DNA from: Nostoc sp. CCCryo 231-06
GTDB taxonomy: Bacteria > Cyanobacteriota > Cyanobacteriia > Cyanobacteriales > Nostocaceae
Direction: 5' to 3'
Assembly: GCA_023522315.1 (NCBI GenBank)
Contig: JAHCSU010000567.1
Coordinates: 1 to 33,653 of the forward strand
DNA length: 33,653 bases
Shown here: piece by piece, positions 1 through 8,960 of the stretch
Numbering within the stretch: position 1 is the stretch's first letter
Layout: each line of letters opens with the position of its first letter
The notes under the pieces: model-generated
Told to the model about the DNA's origin: nothing
The model's database searches: none
The model's input: only the letters and a program-made list of their open reading frames with translations
Made by a program: the position numbers and the translations under genes

Positions 1-794
1 TTCCTCTCAACACCTCCCAACGGCAACGGTGTGAGGCTCCTGCTGTTTTAGCTGAGTTTGACGAACCTCTCCCTGCCTTGAACTAAAGTTCAAGTCGTCC
101 CTCTCCCACTCGGATAGGGACGGTTTTGGATAGGGAAACTTCTTAGAGTCCTTTTTATTGGGCTAATTAGGTGGACACTATATGAGCCGTCGTATTCACC
201 TTAAAATAACACTTATAAATCCTAATAAGGTACAGCATTATTTATGAGGCATAAGGGGCTTGGAGCTTAAAAAATCTGACCTGCACGGCTTCATGTCGCT
301 CCCTCAGCCTTTATTGATATTCAAAACTCCGCACTCATGACTCGGTTCTTAGAACTCTGTGGTGAGTGTGGTGCTACCTAATTAAGGTTTTTGGCAGATC
401 CTAGAGTTATCTATTTAGTCAAAATTGGGCAAACTAAAATTACACCACAATGAAAGTGCAAAATGCTACAAAAGGTCATTATAAATTTACTCTTTCTGCT
501 TGTTTGATCTGATATGTTGCACCAGTTGTAATAACCGTCTCGGTTGCAAACGGCTAGATTATGCTTTCAATCTTCTAAAAGAGGACTGAAACAAGCTAGT
601 ACAGCAGCGCATAAAAAGACCAACAATTGGAAATCGCCAAAAAGGCTAGTATATAAACTTTTTACCTTTTGGCTTCCATTTCTGCCTTGCGGTATGAGCC
701 TAGAAAGTCATTTCTGGGCGCAATAATCAGATATCAGTTTGAATGCACTTTTCCTCCTAAACACTTACAACCTGCTTTTGGATTCAAATTCTCT
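1..794. other. Non-coding leader region
   Basis: No convincing gene is seen. Open frames here are short and lack family resemblance. One frame (from a TTG at 669) runs into the kinase gene downstream but looks like untranslated leader: composition is AT-rich and the recognisable protein begins at the ATG at 795. Confidence 0.6.
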
Positions 795-2348
795 ATGTCA
801 GACCCCAACATTGGTCGCTTACTCAGCAAACGCTACCAACTCCAGGAGTTAATCGGTACTGGAGCAATGGGTCGGGTTTATCGTGCTAAAGATACTTTGT
901 TGGGAGGTGTACCTGTTGCTGTTAAGTTTCTGGCGCTATCAATCCAAAATGAAAAGCTGCGATTGCAAGACCGCTTTGAGCGAGAAGCAAAAACCTGTGC
1001 TTTACTAGGGCAAAAAAGCATCCACATTGTCCGAGTTATGGACTATGGCGTAGATGAGAATAATACCCCGTTCTACGTCATGGAATACCTACAAGGACAA
1101 AGCCTGAACAATATTATTCGTAAGCAACGACTGCCTTTACCAAGATTCCTCAGTATGGCACGTCAACTCAGCCTGGGGTTACAGTGCGCCCATGATGGTA
1201 TCCCTGTTGAGGGCACAATTTGCCCAATTATCCACCGCGATATCAAGCCAAGCAATATACTGGTGATTCAAGATCCCAGTTTCGGAGAATTGGTCAAGGT
1301 TCTAGATTTTGGTATTGCTAAATTATTACAGTCAGATGGCGACCATACAAAATTTTATTTGGGGACATTGGCTTATTCTTCTCCCGAACAGATGGAGGGT
1401 AAAGAATTAGACAACCGTGCTGATATTTATAGTTTGGGCGTGATGATGTTTGAGATGCTCACAGGCAAAATGCCACTGGTGGCATCAACTCACTCTTTTG
1501 GAGCATGGTATAAAATACATCACTATCAAAAACCACGTTCTTTTGCTGAGGTTGTCCCCGGATTAGAGCTACCAAAAGAAATCCAAAATTTGGTGATGAG
1601 TTGTCTAGCTAAAGTACCACGCGATCGCCCCCAAAATATCACTGAAATCCTTAAGGTTTTAGCATCTCTAGAAAAGCCTGAGCATACACGCAAAATCAAG
1701 CAAGACAGCCATGCGCTAGTTCCTGCTACTAGAGTGAGCAATGAGCTTGAACAAAAGACAAAAGGCGATTTGCGGGTATCCTCGGCAAACGATGAAATCG
1801 CTCGTGCCATTTCCTGGCCCCAAAATAAACCAGTTGCCGATATTGTGTTTCCCCAGCCCATTAATAGCAATGGGGAGCTTTTACCAGCTCTGTGGGTGAT
1901 GCTACCGCAAGAGGAAATTCAAAAGCGCTTACTCTGTAAACGCTATAACCAATTTCTGTTCATCTCTGTTCCTCATCCCATGCTGCTATGGATTACTGTC
2001 ATCTACAACCGCAAACATGGCGCTAAATGGTTACCTTACTACCTTGATCTCAAAACCAGTCTTGGTCAAGAAATTGCCCGGTTACTACAGCACACAGGTT
2101 ACTATCGTCTGTTGTTCTTTGCACGAGAAACACCAAATCACTGTACCCATATCTTACATTCCAGCATCGCTTCTGCCCAGCGCCAACGACTGCAAGAGTG
2201 GGTCGCAATTAGCAACACATTGATGTCTTCTGCCGACCCGCAAATGAGTAAAAGCTTACTTAAAAGTGAGTACGAAAAGATTAAGCCTCAAATTCTCGCA
2301 AAACTGGAAAGTATTGATACAGATTCTCCATACGATCTTTCCAGCTAG
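795..2348 (+). CDS. Serine/threonine protein kinase with a cyanobacterial C-terminal extension
   Basis: This is a Hanks-type (PknB-like) kinase that would phosphorylate Ser/Thr residues of unknown partners in the cytoplasm. The N-terminal half carries the whole catalytic core: glycine loop GTGAMGRVY (residues 21-29), catalytic Lys44 in VAVKFL, HRDIKPSN (147-154), DFG (171-173), SPEQ (196-199), and the DIYSLGV helix. No transmembrane helix follows. Residues from about 290 to 517 form a linker and then a globular region (starting near LPALWVMLPQEEIQ) that I cannot assign to a named domain. I chose the ATG at 795 (MSDPNIG, 517 aa), not the in-frame TTG at 669, because the kinase fold begins about 15 residues after it. 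There is no clear Shine-Dalgarno sequence. The gene stands alone. Kinase function is secure, the substrate unknown. Confidence 0.9.
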   Translation: MSDPNIGRLLSKRYQLQELIGTGAMGRVYRAKDTLLGGVPVAVKFLALSIQNEKLRLQDRFEREAKTCALLGQKSIHIVRVMDYGVDENNTPFYVMEYLQGQSLNNIIRKQRLPLPRFLSMARQLSLGLQCAHDGIPVEGTICPIIHRDIKPSNILVIQDPSFGELVKVLDFGIAKLLQSDGDHTKFYLGTLAYSSPEQMEGKELDNRADIYSLGVMMFEMLTGKMPLVASTHSFGAWYKIHHYQKPRSFAEVVPGLELPKEIQNLVMSCLAKVPRDRPQNITEILKVLASLEKPEHTRKIKQDSHALVPATRVSNELEQKTKGDLRVSSANDEIARAISWPQNKPVADIVFPQPINSNGELLPALWVMLPQEEIQKRLLCKRYNQFLFISVPHPMLLWITVIYNRKHGAKWLPYYLDLKTSLGQEIARLLQHTGYYRLLFFARETPNHCTHILHSSIASAQRQRLQEWVAISNTLMSSADPQMSKSLLKSEYEKIKPQILAKLESIDTDSPYDLSS

Positions 2349-2812
2349 GAATAATTTATTTATGTTACATGTCTTAGATGTAACTAAGGTGTGGTTTCTT
2401 GAAGAATGTAAACTTTTATAAACAAAATATATATAAAGATGTAAGTTCTAGTTATATGTATAAAGAGTGAAAAAACTAGCAGCCAAATCACAGCTATCTA
2501 AATTCTCTCTCAGTCTTCCTGTGTATATATTGCAAGAAATTTGTAATTTACGCAGGTTAATTCCCACACTAGACGAACCAAAAGGAAGTCTGGCTAAAGC
2601 AAATAGTAGGTTTGTACTAAAAAGTTAAAGTAAGCCTAGACTCTACTATCTGTGTCGTCGAAAAATTTACTCATTGTTAGTTTTTTGAATTTAATTTTTG
2701 TCGAACCTTTACAGAATTGGTTATCGAAGTTGACGCCCCGACATCCCCAGCTCTTTTCCTCCTTGGAACCAAGCAAGAGAAGGAGGTCGCCCACTGCGAC
2801 AGTAGAACGACT
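2349..2812. other. Intergenic spacer between kinase and nblA
   Basis: Convergent spacer. It contains AT-rich sequence and a short inverted repeat (2758-2764 with 2780-2786) without a T-tract in the right place. A 71-codon frame at 2652-2867 has no family resemblance and runs into the antisense of nblA, so I do not call it a gene. Confidence 0.5.
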
Positions 2813-3010
2813 CTATGCCATAGTGGAACCGGAATCTAAGCCCCACTGGTGCTTAAGAAGTTCTTGATAAGTTGCCTCGCGCACGACCATTTGCTCATAA
2901 AGCTTGACCAAAAAGTCTTTGGCTTGATCGTGGCTCATATTTTGTACCTGAGTAGAAAATGAGCAGATGCTGAATTGCTGTTCCAAGGATAGTTTCATTG
3001 GTTGGTTCAT
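2813..3010 (-). CDS. nblA: Phycobilisome degradation protein NblA
   Basis: NblA is a small adaptor that binds phycobilisomes and presents them for proteolysis by Clp during nutrient starvation. The 65-residue product has the family pattern: MNQPMKLSLEQQFS at the start, the central helix with MSHDQAKDFLVKLYEQMV, and the tail EATYQELLKHQWGL. I recognise this as very close to Nostoc/Anabaena NblA. The start is the ATG at 3010-3008, preceded on the minus strand by GGAG with six bases of spacing. An 18-codon upstream extension to a TTG is not supported. The gene is isolated, with about 0.7 kb of non-coding DNA upstream, which fits a gene controlled by starvation signals. No clean NtcA site (GTA-N8-TAC) was found by eye. 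Confidence 0.95.
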   Translation of the reverse strand: MNQPMKLSLEQQFSICSFSTQVQNMSHDQAKDFLVKLYEQMVVREATYQELLKHQWGLDSGSTMA

Positions 3011-3734
3011 AGTTAACTCCGAAAAAAACAACGCGTAAAGTTGATATCGCTTACAGAAGTCCAAATTGGATAATAATTGGACTGATATCTGTCCAACATT
3101 TGTTCCTCCGTATTAAGAAAGATAACAAGTGTTTGACACCTTGCCCACATCCGAAATGTGGACTTTTTCTGCTCTGATATCTTGCAGCTAATCCTAGTGA
3201 TATACTACCCAAGTCAGCCGAGCCATATTCCGGAAAATATTCTCTGTTTGGTCTTGGATAGGTATAACTACCTCTTGACTCCTTTTTGCTTTGCATAACT
3301 TTCCTTTGAGGAGATGAGCAAATTTTGTCCTGAATCCTACATAGTTTCTCTATTTGAGAAAAACTAAGATGCTGTCTCCCCCAAATATGGAGAAGCTTCG
3401 CCGGGTTGGGACTTTAAGGAGGTTGGAGAATGGATGCTAATAAGCGTGAATTATAGTCGCTTTAGCTTATTACGTGCAAGATGTGAATTTACCAATTTAT
3501 GCAAATTTAGCCTCATTTAGGTCACTTTGGAGGCTAAAAATATTTGTATCAAATTGTAAAAAGTAAAAATGCTCATGCTGAACAAATTTTTGAGTATATC
3601 TACCGGATTTGTCATTTGTTCAGTTGTCCTACCCTGCGGGTACTCCTGCGGAGAACTCGTAGAGTAGCCGCTGGCGCGTCTATGTCATTTGTTTAAAGTT
3701 ACTAAGCATCGACCGACTAATGACCAATGACTAT
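3011..3734. promoter_or_regulatory. Long upstream spacer of nblA
   Basis: 724 bases without a supported gene. It should hold the nblA promoter on the minus strand. An 81-codon minus-strand frame (3051-3296) has no recognisable features and lies in the expected leader. At 3327-3340 the minus strand reads GTA-N8-GAC, an imperfect NtcA-like palindrome without a well-placed -10. The distal end carries an interspersed repeat (3629-3683) and two heptamer units next to the PP2C stop. Confidence 0.35.
3629..3683. repeat. Interspersed palindromic repeat
   Basis: GC-rich block with nested palindromes (TACCCTGCGGGTA at 3630-3642, then CTCCTGCGGAG) ending in CGTAGAGTAGCCG. The same vocabulary (CCTGCGGGGA, CGTAGAGAAG) recurs at 11651-11708, and CGTAGAGAAG at 28198-28290, so this is one family of scattered intergenic repeats. 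Confidence 0.6.
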
Positions 3735-4463
3735 TTAGTTAAGTGAGACGATGACAACTGTGATGTTATCGTGTCCTCCGTGGTCTTTGGCAGCTTCAAC
3801 TAGAGAGATGGCGGCTTTATCAATAAGCCAAGGAGTATCTTGGAGGCAGCTAGCAATCTTCTGTTCGACAAGTTCTTCTGTTAGACCATCACTACATAAC
3901 AGCAAGCGATCGCCAGCTTTTACATCCAGTGGTTGCACATCAATTTGATGCAAGTCTTCACGCCCTAAACAGCGTGATAATACATGACGAAAAGGATGCG
4001 ATCGTGCTTCATCTAAGGTGATGTCACCGATTTTGATTGCCCGTGCTACCCAAGTGTGGTCTTCTGTTACTTGTTCTAAATGCGACTCTCGGAAGCGATA
4101 CAGCCGCGAATCGCCAACATGACCGCACCAGGGCGTCTCTGGGGCGCGAAAAATTACCGCTACAACCGTTGTACCCATGTCGGCGCGTTCGGGATGATTT
4201 TGCTGATCGTGCAAAATCGCTTCATTAGCACCCCACAAAGCTTGCTCTAGCAATTCTTGGGAAGATTTTGAAGATTCCCAATTTGCCAGTAAATAAGCTT
4301 GAATTTCTCCAGTGGCAATGCGACTTGCTTCCTCACCTCCGGCATGACCACCCATACCATCGGCAACAACAAAAAACCGCCCCTCTGGGTCGATATAGTA
4401 AGCATCCTGATTATTAGAACGAATAAGTCCCGGATCGCTAAAACCCGTGAAATTAAGTTTCAT
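3735..4463 (-). CDS. PP2C-type serine/threonine protein phosphatase
   Basis: A soluble metal-dependent phosphatase of 242 residues that reverses Ser/Thr phosphorylation. The metal-binding and fold motifs are all present: SNNQDAYYID near the N-terminus, VVADGMGGHAGGEEAS (residues 32-47), GHVGDSRLYRF in the middle, CSDGLTEEL, and GGHDNITVVIV at the C-terminus. The length is normal for bacterial Stp/PrpC-like stand-alone enzymes, with no membrane segment. It lies 22 bases downstream of the ABC1-type kinase on the same strand, so the two are probably co-transcribed. That places a protein phosphatase beside an atypical kinase, but a functional link is only an inference. Its target could equally be the Hanks kinase at 795-2348. 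Confidence 0.92.
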   Translation of the reverse strand: MKLNFTGFSDPGLIRSNNQDAYYIDPEGRFFVVADGMGGHAGGEEASRIATGEIQAYLLANWESSKSSQELLEQALWGANEAILHDQQNHPERADMGTTVVAVIFRAPETPWCGHVGDSRLYRFRESHLEQVTEDHTWVARAIKIGDITLDEARSHPFRHVLSRCLGREDLHQIDVQPLDVKAGDRLLLCSDGLTEELVEQKIASCLQDTPWLIDKAAISLVEAAKDHGGHDNITVVIVSLN

Positions 4464-4485
4464 AAATTATTTTTGCAACCAACAA

Positions 4486-6171
4486 TTAATACATACGATC
4501 GTAACGGTCAAGTCGTAAAAGTAGTCTGATCATGATCACTGAAAGCCCTGCTGCAATTAAACCAGGTGCTAGTGCCCACCATACATAATTCGTAACCACT
4601 AAGATCGTAGCTGAAAGGGTGAAAGCACTGATTAACAGAGCATAGCTTATTGAGAGCTGAATACTGCTCTGTCGGCGCAATAGGCGTTCAGTTTCGATAG
4701 ACCGAACACGCAAGCGCATGTCTCCGCGTTCTAACTTCTCTAGGGTATCCTCTAATCTACGTGGTAGACCAAACGCGGTACTACTTACCTGAGCTGCTTG
4801 ACGACTTAATTCGTTAATAAAGCTATTTCCCTCAGAACCATTCATATCGGTCATAAGCTGCATTGCATACGGTTTGGCAACTTCCATAAAGTTAAACTCT
4901 GGATCTAAACCTTTGCCTACACCTTCTAGGGTAGAAAAGGCTCGCATCACAAAGGTGAAGGTTGCTGGAAATCTAAATGGCTGATTATAAGCTATTTCAT
5001 ATAGATCGTCACTGATTGCTGCCACCGATTGGTTTTCAAAAGGCTTATCCATGAAATGATCCAGCATGTACTGGACGGAACGCCGGACTGGGCCAATGTC
5101 ATCGGTTGGTGCGATCGCGCCTAAATCGATCAGAGACTGAACAACGCGATCGCCATCTTTTTGGGCAATACCAAAGAGTGTTTGCATCAGTCCTTCGCGC
5201 ACATTGGCTTTAATCCGCCCCATCATGCCGAAATCGTAGAATATCAAAGCACCACTTGCACTAATGGCAATATTGCCTGGGTGAGGATCGGCGTGGAAAA
5301 AGCCACTGTTGAGTAATTGTATTAAGTAGGCTTGAGCGCCTTGACGAGCGATCAACTTTCGATCTAAACCCGCTGCTTCTAAAGCTTCGTATTGGCTAAT
5401 TTTAATTCCCGGAAGATATTCTAAAGTCAGTACTCTGGAAGTGGCGTAACGCCAGTATACTCTTGGGACATTCACCCAATCGTAGCCCCGAAAGTTCCGG
5501 CGAAAAGTATCAGCATTACGACCTTCATTGAGATAATCAATTTCTTCCCAAAGAATGCGACAACACTCTTCATAAATACCTGACCAATCTCGTCCTTTTC
5601 CCCATTTAGGATGGTTTTGAAAGTAGCGGGTAATTCCCTTGAGAATTTGTAAATCTATTTCAAATAACTTTTTTAGTCCAGGACGTTGCACCTTGACAAC
5701 AACCGATTCCCCTGTATGCAGCACAGCTTTGTGTACTTGCCCCAAGCTAGCAGCAGCTAAAGGAACAGGTTCAAAATTATGGAAGAGTTCAGGAATTTTC
5801 TTGCCTAGTTCTTTTTCAATGGTCGCTTCTACTTGCTCATAGCTAAATGCCGGTACTTTGTCTTGTAACTTGGCTAGTTCTTCTACATATTCACCAGGGA
5901 ATATATCAGCACGGGTGGAAAACAGTTGGCCAACTTTAATAAAGGTTGGCCCTAAATCTAGCAAGGTATTGCGAATCCACACCGCTTGGGTTTTGCGTCT
6001 TGCAGCTTGCTTTACCTCAGTCACACCACCTGGATAACTCCAAGATTTGTTGTATAGCCAAAGTTTGAACAATAAGGTCAAGACAAAAGACCAAATATCC
6101 ACAAAACGCCGTCTGCTAGAGTATTTTTCCCGATTCCAACGGTATGCTTTATCTGAATAACCTTGTTCCAT
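4486..6171 (-). CDS. ABC1/AarF/UbiB-family atypical kinase
   Basis: A member of the ABC1K (UbiB/AarF) family, protein-kinase-like ATPases linked to isoprenoid quinone and tocopherol metabolism and found in cyanobacteria and plastids. Hallmarks are visible in order: KVGQ motif (FIKVGQLFSTR, near residue 80), alanine-rich nucleotide loop (AAASLGQVHKA), VVVKVQRPG with the catalytic Lys, FHADPHPGN and the metal-binding YDFGMMG. The C-terminus has two hydrophobic helices (beginning SYALLISAFTLSAT, and WWALAPGLIAAGLSVIM), so it is probably membrane-anchored. I place the start at the ATG at 6171 (MEQGYSDKAYRW, 561 aa). Upstream in-frame starts at 6291 (TTG) and 6270 lie in heptamer-repeat DNA. It sits between the coiled-coil gene and the PP2C gene on the same strand. 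The substrate is unknown. Confidence 0.9.
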   Translation of the reverse strand: MEQGYSDKAYRWNREKYSSRRRFVDIWSFVLTLLFKLWLYNKSWSYPGGVTEVKQAARRKTQAVWIRNTLLDLGPTFIKVGQLFSTRADIFPGEYVEELAKLQDKVPAFSYEQVEATIEKELGKKIPELFHNFEPVPLAAASLGQVHKAVLHTGESVVVKVQRPGLKKLFEIDLQILKGITRYFQNHPKWGKGRDWSGIYEECCRILWEEIDYLNEGRNADTFRRNFRGYDWVNVPRVYWRYATSRVLTLEYLPGIKISQYEALEAAGLDRKLIARQGAQAYLIQLLNSGFFHADPHPGNIAISASGALIFYDFGMMGRIKANVREGLMQTLFGIAQKDGDRVVQSLIDLGAIAPTDDIGPVRRSVQYMLDHFMDKPFENQSVAAISDDLYEIAYNQPFRFPATFTFVMRAFSTLEGVGKGLDPEFNFMEVAKPYAMQLMTDMNGSEGNSFINELSRQAAQVSSTAFGLPRRLEDTLEKLERGDMRLRVRSIETERLLRRQSSIQLSISYALLISAFTLSATILVVTNYVWWALAPGLIAAGLSVIMIRLLLRLDRYDRMY

Positions 6172-6255
6172 ATACTTTGTGTACCGTTGGTTTGCGACCG
6201 AATCTTTTGGAAGAAAAGACACTCTGATTCCTAAACTGTTTTTTCTTAAGTGTCT

Positions 6256-6312
6256 TTTGTCATTTGTCATTTGTGCATAATTTTTGACCAATGACTAATG
6301 ACCTATGACTAA
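6256..6312. repeat. Heptamer short tandem repeats (TTTGTCA and TGACTAA/TGACCAA)
   Basis: Two TTTGTCA units at 6256-6269 are followed after a short gap by four degenerate units TGACCAA, TGACTAA, TGACCTA, TGACTAA at 6285-6312. This is the short tandemly repeated repetitive (STRR) class typical of heterocystous cyanobacteria. It lies just upstream of the ABC1 kinase and argues against the longer start of that gene. Confidence 0.8.
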
Positions 6313-6314
6313 AT

Positions 6315-6641
6315 TTATGCAGAAGTTCTGCGATAATGTTGCAATTCTGTTCGTAAAAGGGCAATTTCTGCCCGTAATTCATCTACATCTGCTTGCAAGT
6401 CACCCGAATCAGGGCTAGCTTGTCTAGTACCAGTGGTAGCTTGACCGCTATTAGCCGCTTCTGCTGCTCGATTTGCCCGCTCTATGACTTCTTCTGTAAA
6501 CTGACGCAACTGCTCTTTAGCTTCCGCATCAAATTTGCCCAGATCACTCAAAGCATCGGTCAAGGCGACCTCTAAACGCTCATTAACTACTTCAGCTACT
6601 GCTCTGCCTACGAAAAAGGCTTGCACAAGGGGGTTACTCAT
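6315..6641 (-). CDS. Conserved cyanobacterial coiled-coil protein of unknown function
   Basis: A 108-residue acidic, soluble protein. It starts with [18 protein letters not shown], continues with an amphipathic helical part rich in Glu and Ala, has a low-complexity Gly/Ser/Thr linker (residues about 65-80), and ends in a predicted coiled coil ([19 protein letters not shown]). I recognise it as the kind of short helical protein conserved in cyanobacteria, but I cannot name a function. It is the first gene of a same-strand series with the ABC1 kinase and PP2C phosphatase, although heptamer repeats sit in the gap to the kinase. The start is the ATG at 6641, and the next internal Met would remove most of the protein. 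Confidence 0.75.
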   Translation of the reverse strand: MSNPLVQAFFVGRAVAEVVNERLEVALTDALSDLGKFDAEAKEQLRQFTEEVIERANRAAEAANSGQATTGTRQASPDSGDLQADVDELRAEIALLRTELQHYRRTSA

Positions 6642-6806
6642 AAATTTTTGTTACGTTGCACCGCAAGAGAATTATAACTTGCCTGTATGCTTTGCGGCTT
6701 CTGTTCTAGAGCTAGAAATTTACGTAATGCCATACGCGACTTCAGCCCTAGTGAATAGAATTCGCAGAGTTTACGGGCATACAAACGAGAACTACACCGG
6801 GCTGGG

Positions 6807-8426
6807 CTAACAGATATTGTGTAATTCGAGTAATTCTCGATAATATTGCTCTGGCGTATTGGGTAAATAGGTTGTCATTTGCAAGCCTTGCTCTTTCAAC
6901 TTGAAACTTTGAGTAATATTAATTCGGCTGAGGAAGTCTAGATCGTGGGAAATTACCCAAAGTGCCCCTTGATAGTCATTGATACCTACTACCATTTGTT
7001 CAACAGTTTCAATATCCAGGTTATTAGTTGGCTCATCGAGAATCAGCAGATCGATTTCTGAGATACTGATCATAGCGATCGCTAATCTTGCCAATTCACC
7101 CCCACTCAACACAGAGGCGCTTTTGTGAACGTCATCATATTTAAACAGAAAGTGTCCCAACTGTTGACGCAAAAGCTGATAGCTGAGATGAGGATTGGCA
7201 GCTTGCATATTTTCCAAAAGTGTGTATCGGCGATTTACCAATTCGTAAGTTTGATCGAGATATACAGCTTTTATCGCTGGTGCAAGCAAAACTTCACCTG
7301 AGTCCAAAACTGCGGTTTGGTTTTCCATCCCCAAAATTGCTTTTACCAGACTCGATTTACCAGAACCGTTTGCGCCGATAATAGCTATGCGATCGCCAGA
7401 TGATATATGCAGTTGAATATTTTGAATCAATAGACGTTCTGATATCCTAAGATTTGCACCCTGGATATTAATTAGATTTCGGCGCTTTTGATTTTTGTCT
7501 TCTAGCTGAATACTCGTTACTTTGGTAGTTTTGACTTTCGTCTCTGCAACCTTTTGATTTGCCTTTGCTACTGCTGCTTCATGTTTCTTTTTTGCAGTTC
7601 CGCTAGACACCTCAGCTTTGGTTTTAATCAGCCCTGCTGCCATTCTATCAATACTGCCATTAAGAAACTTGGTGCGACCATTGCGACTAGATTGGGCTGC
7701 GCGTTGCTGTTCTTGCATAGCTGTGGCTTGGGTACGTTTGAGTTCCTTTCTAGCGGCTTCGTGCGATCGCAATGCTGCTTCTAACTCTATTTCTTTTTGT
7801 TCTCGATACTGAGAAAAATTGCCTCCATATACCTTTATTCCAACAGGGGTAAGTTCCCAGGTAACTTGTGTTACTTGGTCTAAGAAAAAAGGTTTATGTG
7901 AGACAATCACAAACGCGCCAGTGAAATTTTGGAGAAATTGCCTTAAACTTTCTAACGCTTGCAAATCCATGTGGTTGGTTGGCTCATCCAGCAACAGCAA
8001 GTTTGGTTCTTGAGCTAAACCGATCGCTAGAAATAGTTTTGTGAGTTCTCCTCCACTCAAGTTAGTAATTGGTAGAGACAAATCAATATTTGTATCAAAT
8101 TGTGTTTGCAAAATATCCTCAATCTTCCACCATTCATCAGAAGTGGAAATCAAAAGATTAAGTACTGTATCTGCTGTTATTTCTTGCCTGATAGTGCTGA
8201 TTTGTGGCAAATAATAGACAACACCATTACGCCAAACCGAGCCTGTCTTGGGGCTAAGTTGACCTGCAATTATCTTGAGTAGGGTTGATTTTCCTACACC
8301 ATTACGACCGACTAAAGCAATGCGATCGCCTGCTTCAATACTCACCTGAACTTGTTGAAACAAAGTTCTGTCTAAGCTGAGTTCGTAGGCTAAATGATCA
8401 GCTAATAATATTGATTTTTTCGGCAT
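6807..8426 (-). CDS. ABC-F family ATPase (two ATP-binding cassettes, no membrane domain)
   Basis: ABC-F proteins bind the ribosome and act in translation or antibiotic resistance, not in transport. Two cassettes are complete: Walker A GRNGVGKST with LSGGELTKL and LLLLDEPTNHMD in the first, and GANGSGKSS with LSGGELARLAI and LLILDEPTNNLD in the second. The inter-domain linker is long and strongly basic (runs of Lys/Ala with AKKKHEAAVAKANQ), longer than a minimal linker, which resembles the antibiotic-resistance-type (ARE) subgroup. The length of 539 aa is usual. I chose the ATG at 8426 (MPKKSILLADHL); a TTG three codons upstream is less likely, and GAGAAG lies just before the ATG. It could be an EttA/Uup-like housekeeping factor or a resistance-type protein; linker length alone does not decide. 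Confidence 0.9.
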   Translation of the reverse strand: MPKKSILLADHLAYELSLDRTLFQQVQVSIEAGDRIALVGRNGVGKSTLLKIIAGQLSPKTGSVWRNGVVYYLPQISTIRQEITADTVLNLLISTSDEWWKIEDILQTQFDTNIDLSLPITNLSGGELTKLFLAIGLAQEPNLLLLDEPTNHMDLQALESLRQFLQNFTGAFVIVSHKPFFLDQVTQVTWELTPVGIKVYGGNFSQYREQKEIELEAALRSHEAARKELKRTQATAMQEQQRAAQSSRNGRTKFLNGSIDRMAAGLIKTKAEVSSGTAKKKHEAAVAKANQKVAETKVKTTKVTSIQLEDKNQKRRNLINIQGANLRISERLLIQNIQLHISSGDRIAIIGANGSGKSSLVKAILGMENQTAVLDSGEVLLAPAIKAVYLDQTYELVNRRYTLLENMQAANPHLSYQLLRQQLGHFLFKYDDVHKSASVLSGGELARLAIAMISISEIDLLILDEPTNNLDIETVEQMVVGINDYQGALWVISHDLDFLSRINITQSFKLKEQGLQMTTYLPNTPEQYYRELLELHNIC

Positions 8427-8960
8427 TCTTCTCAAACCTCAATTCGCAAACTTCCACCCGCGTGTTCACAACAATTACGGGTAGATTCGACACAAAATAA
8501 ACTTAGCCGCAGACAGTTGCCAAGCGGTTGAATGTAGATACGAGTGATGACAATATTTTTAGTGCATGACTATGTGAAGTAACCCTGTCAAACTTAGTTG
8601 CGTTTATTCTTCGTTGACATTTGTTGCTTTGGCGCAACAGGTGTTTGGTACTACTTCATTTGTGCTATCTCGTTGGAGTTGTGATGAGGTTTGATATTGA
8701 CTACAGTCTAACACTAAGGAATTTCGGAAAGCGAGGATGCGATCGCTTTTTCTATTTCCACACTCTCCAGCCCTACTAGAAAGACTTACAGCAGTTTTAT
8801 TCTATCTTAAATACATCTTGTGGGACGGGCGAGACGCCCATCCCACAAGAACAAATAACTATTGTTAAAAATGTTTATTAATTGAATAACTGCTGATATT
8901 TTAAGTGTATTTGCGTAATACAGAGCAAATTTGGCTTATTCTATCTGTTGCCCTTGAACT
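8427..8960. other. Divergent intergenic region
   Basis: 534 bases between the divergent ABC-F and kinase-remnant genes. No coding potential is seen on either strand. The only defined structure is the hairpin at 8816-8850. Confidence 0.5.
8816..8850. repeat. REP-like hairpin (GGGCG-AGA-CGCCC)
   Basis: A 16-bp stem with one C-A mismatch and a three-base AGA loop: 8816-8831 pairs with 8835-8850. A related hairpin with the same outer arm (CTTGTGGG, GGGC, GCCCA, CCC) is at 18463-18525. It is an interspersed repeat, not a terminator for either neighbour. Confidence 0.75.

Noticed and set aside
669-794. 42-codon N-terminal extension of the Ser/Thr kinase
   Set aside because: It starts at TTG, has no similarity to kinase N-termini and precedes a natural ATG.
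2758-2786. Terminator downstream of nblA
   Set aside because: The inverted repeat is followed by A residues, not T, in the direction of nblA transcription.
2652-2867. 71-codon plus-strand frame
   Set aside because: Overlaps nblA antisense and has no recognisable features.
3051-3296. 81-codon minus-strand frame upstream of nblA
   Set aside because: No domain, no ribosome-binding site, located where the nblA leader and promoter should be.
3327-3340. NtcA site upstream of nblA
   Set aside because: Only GTA-N8-GAC on the minus strand, with no well-placed -10 box.
6172-6291. 40-codon extension of the ABC1 kinase
   Set aside because: It lies partly in heptamer tandem repeats and begins with TTG.
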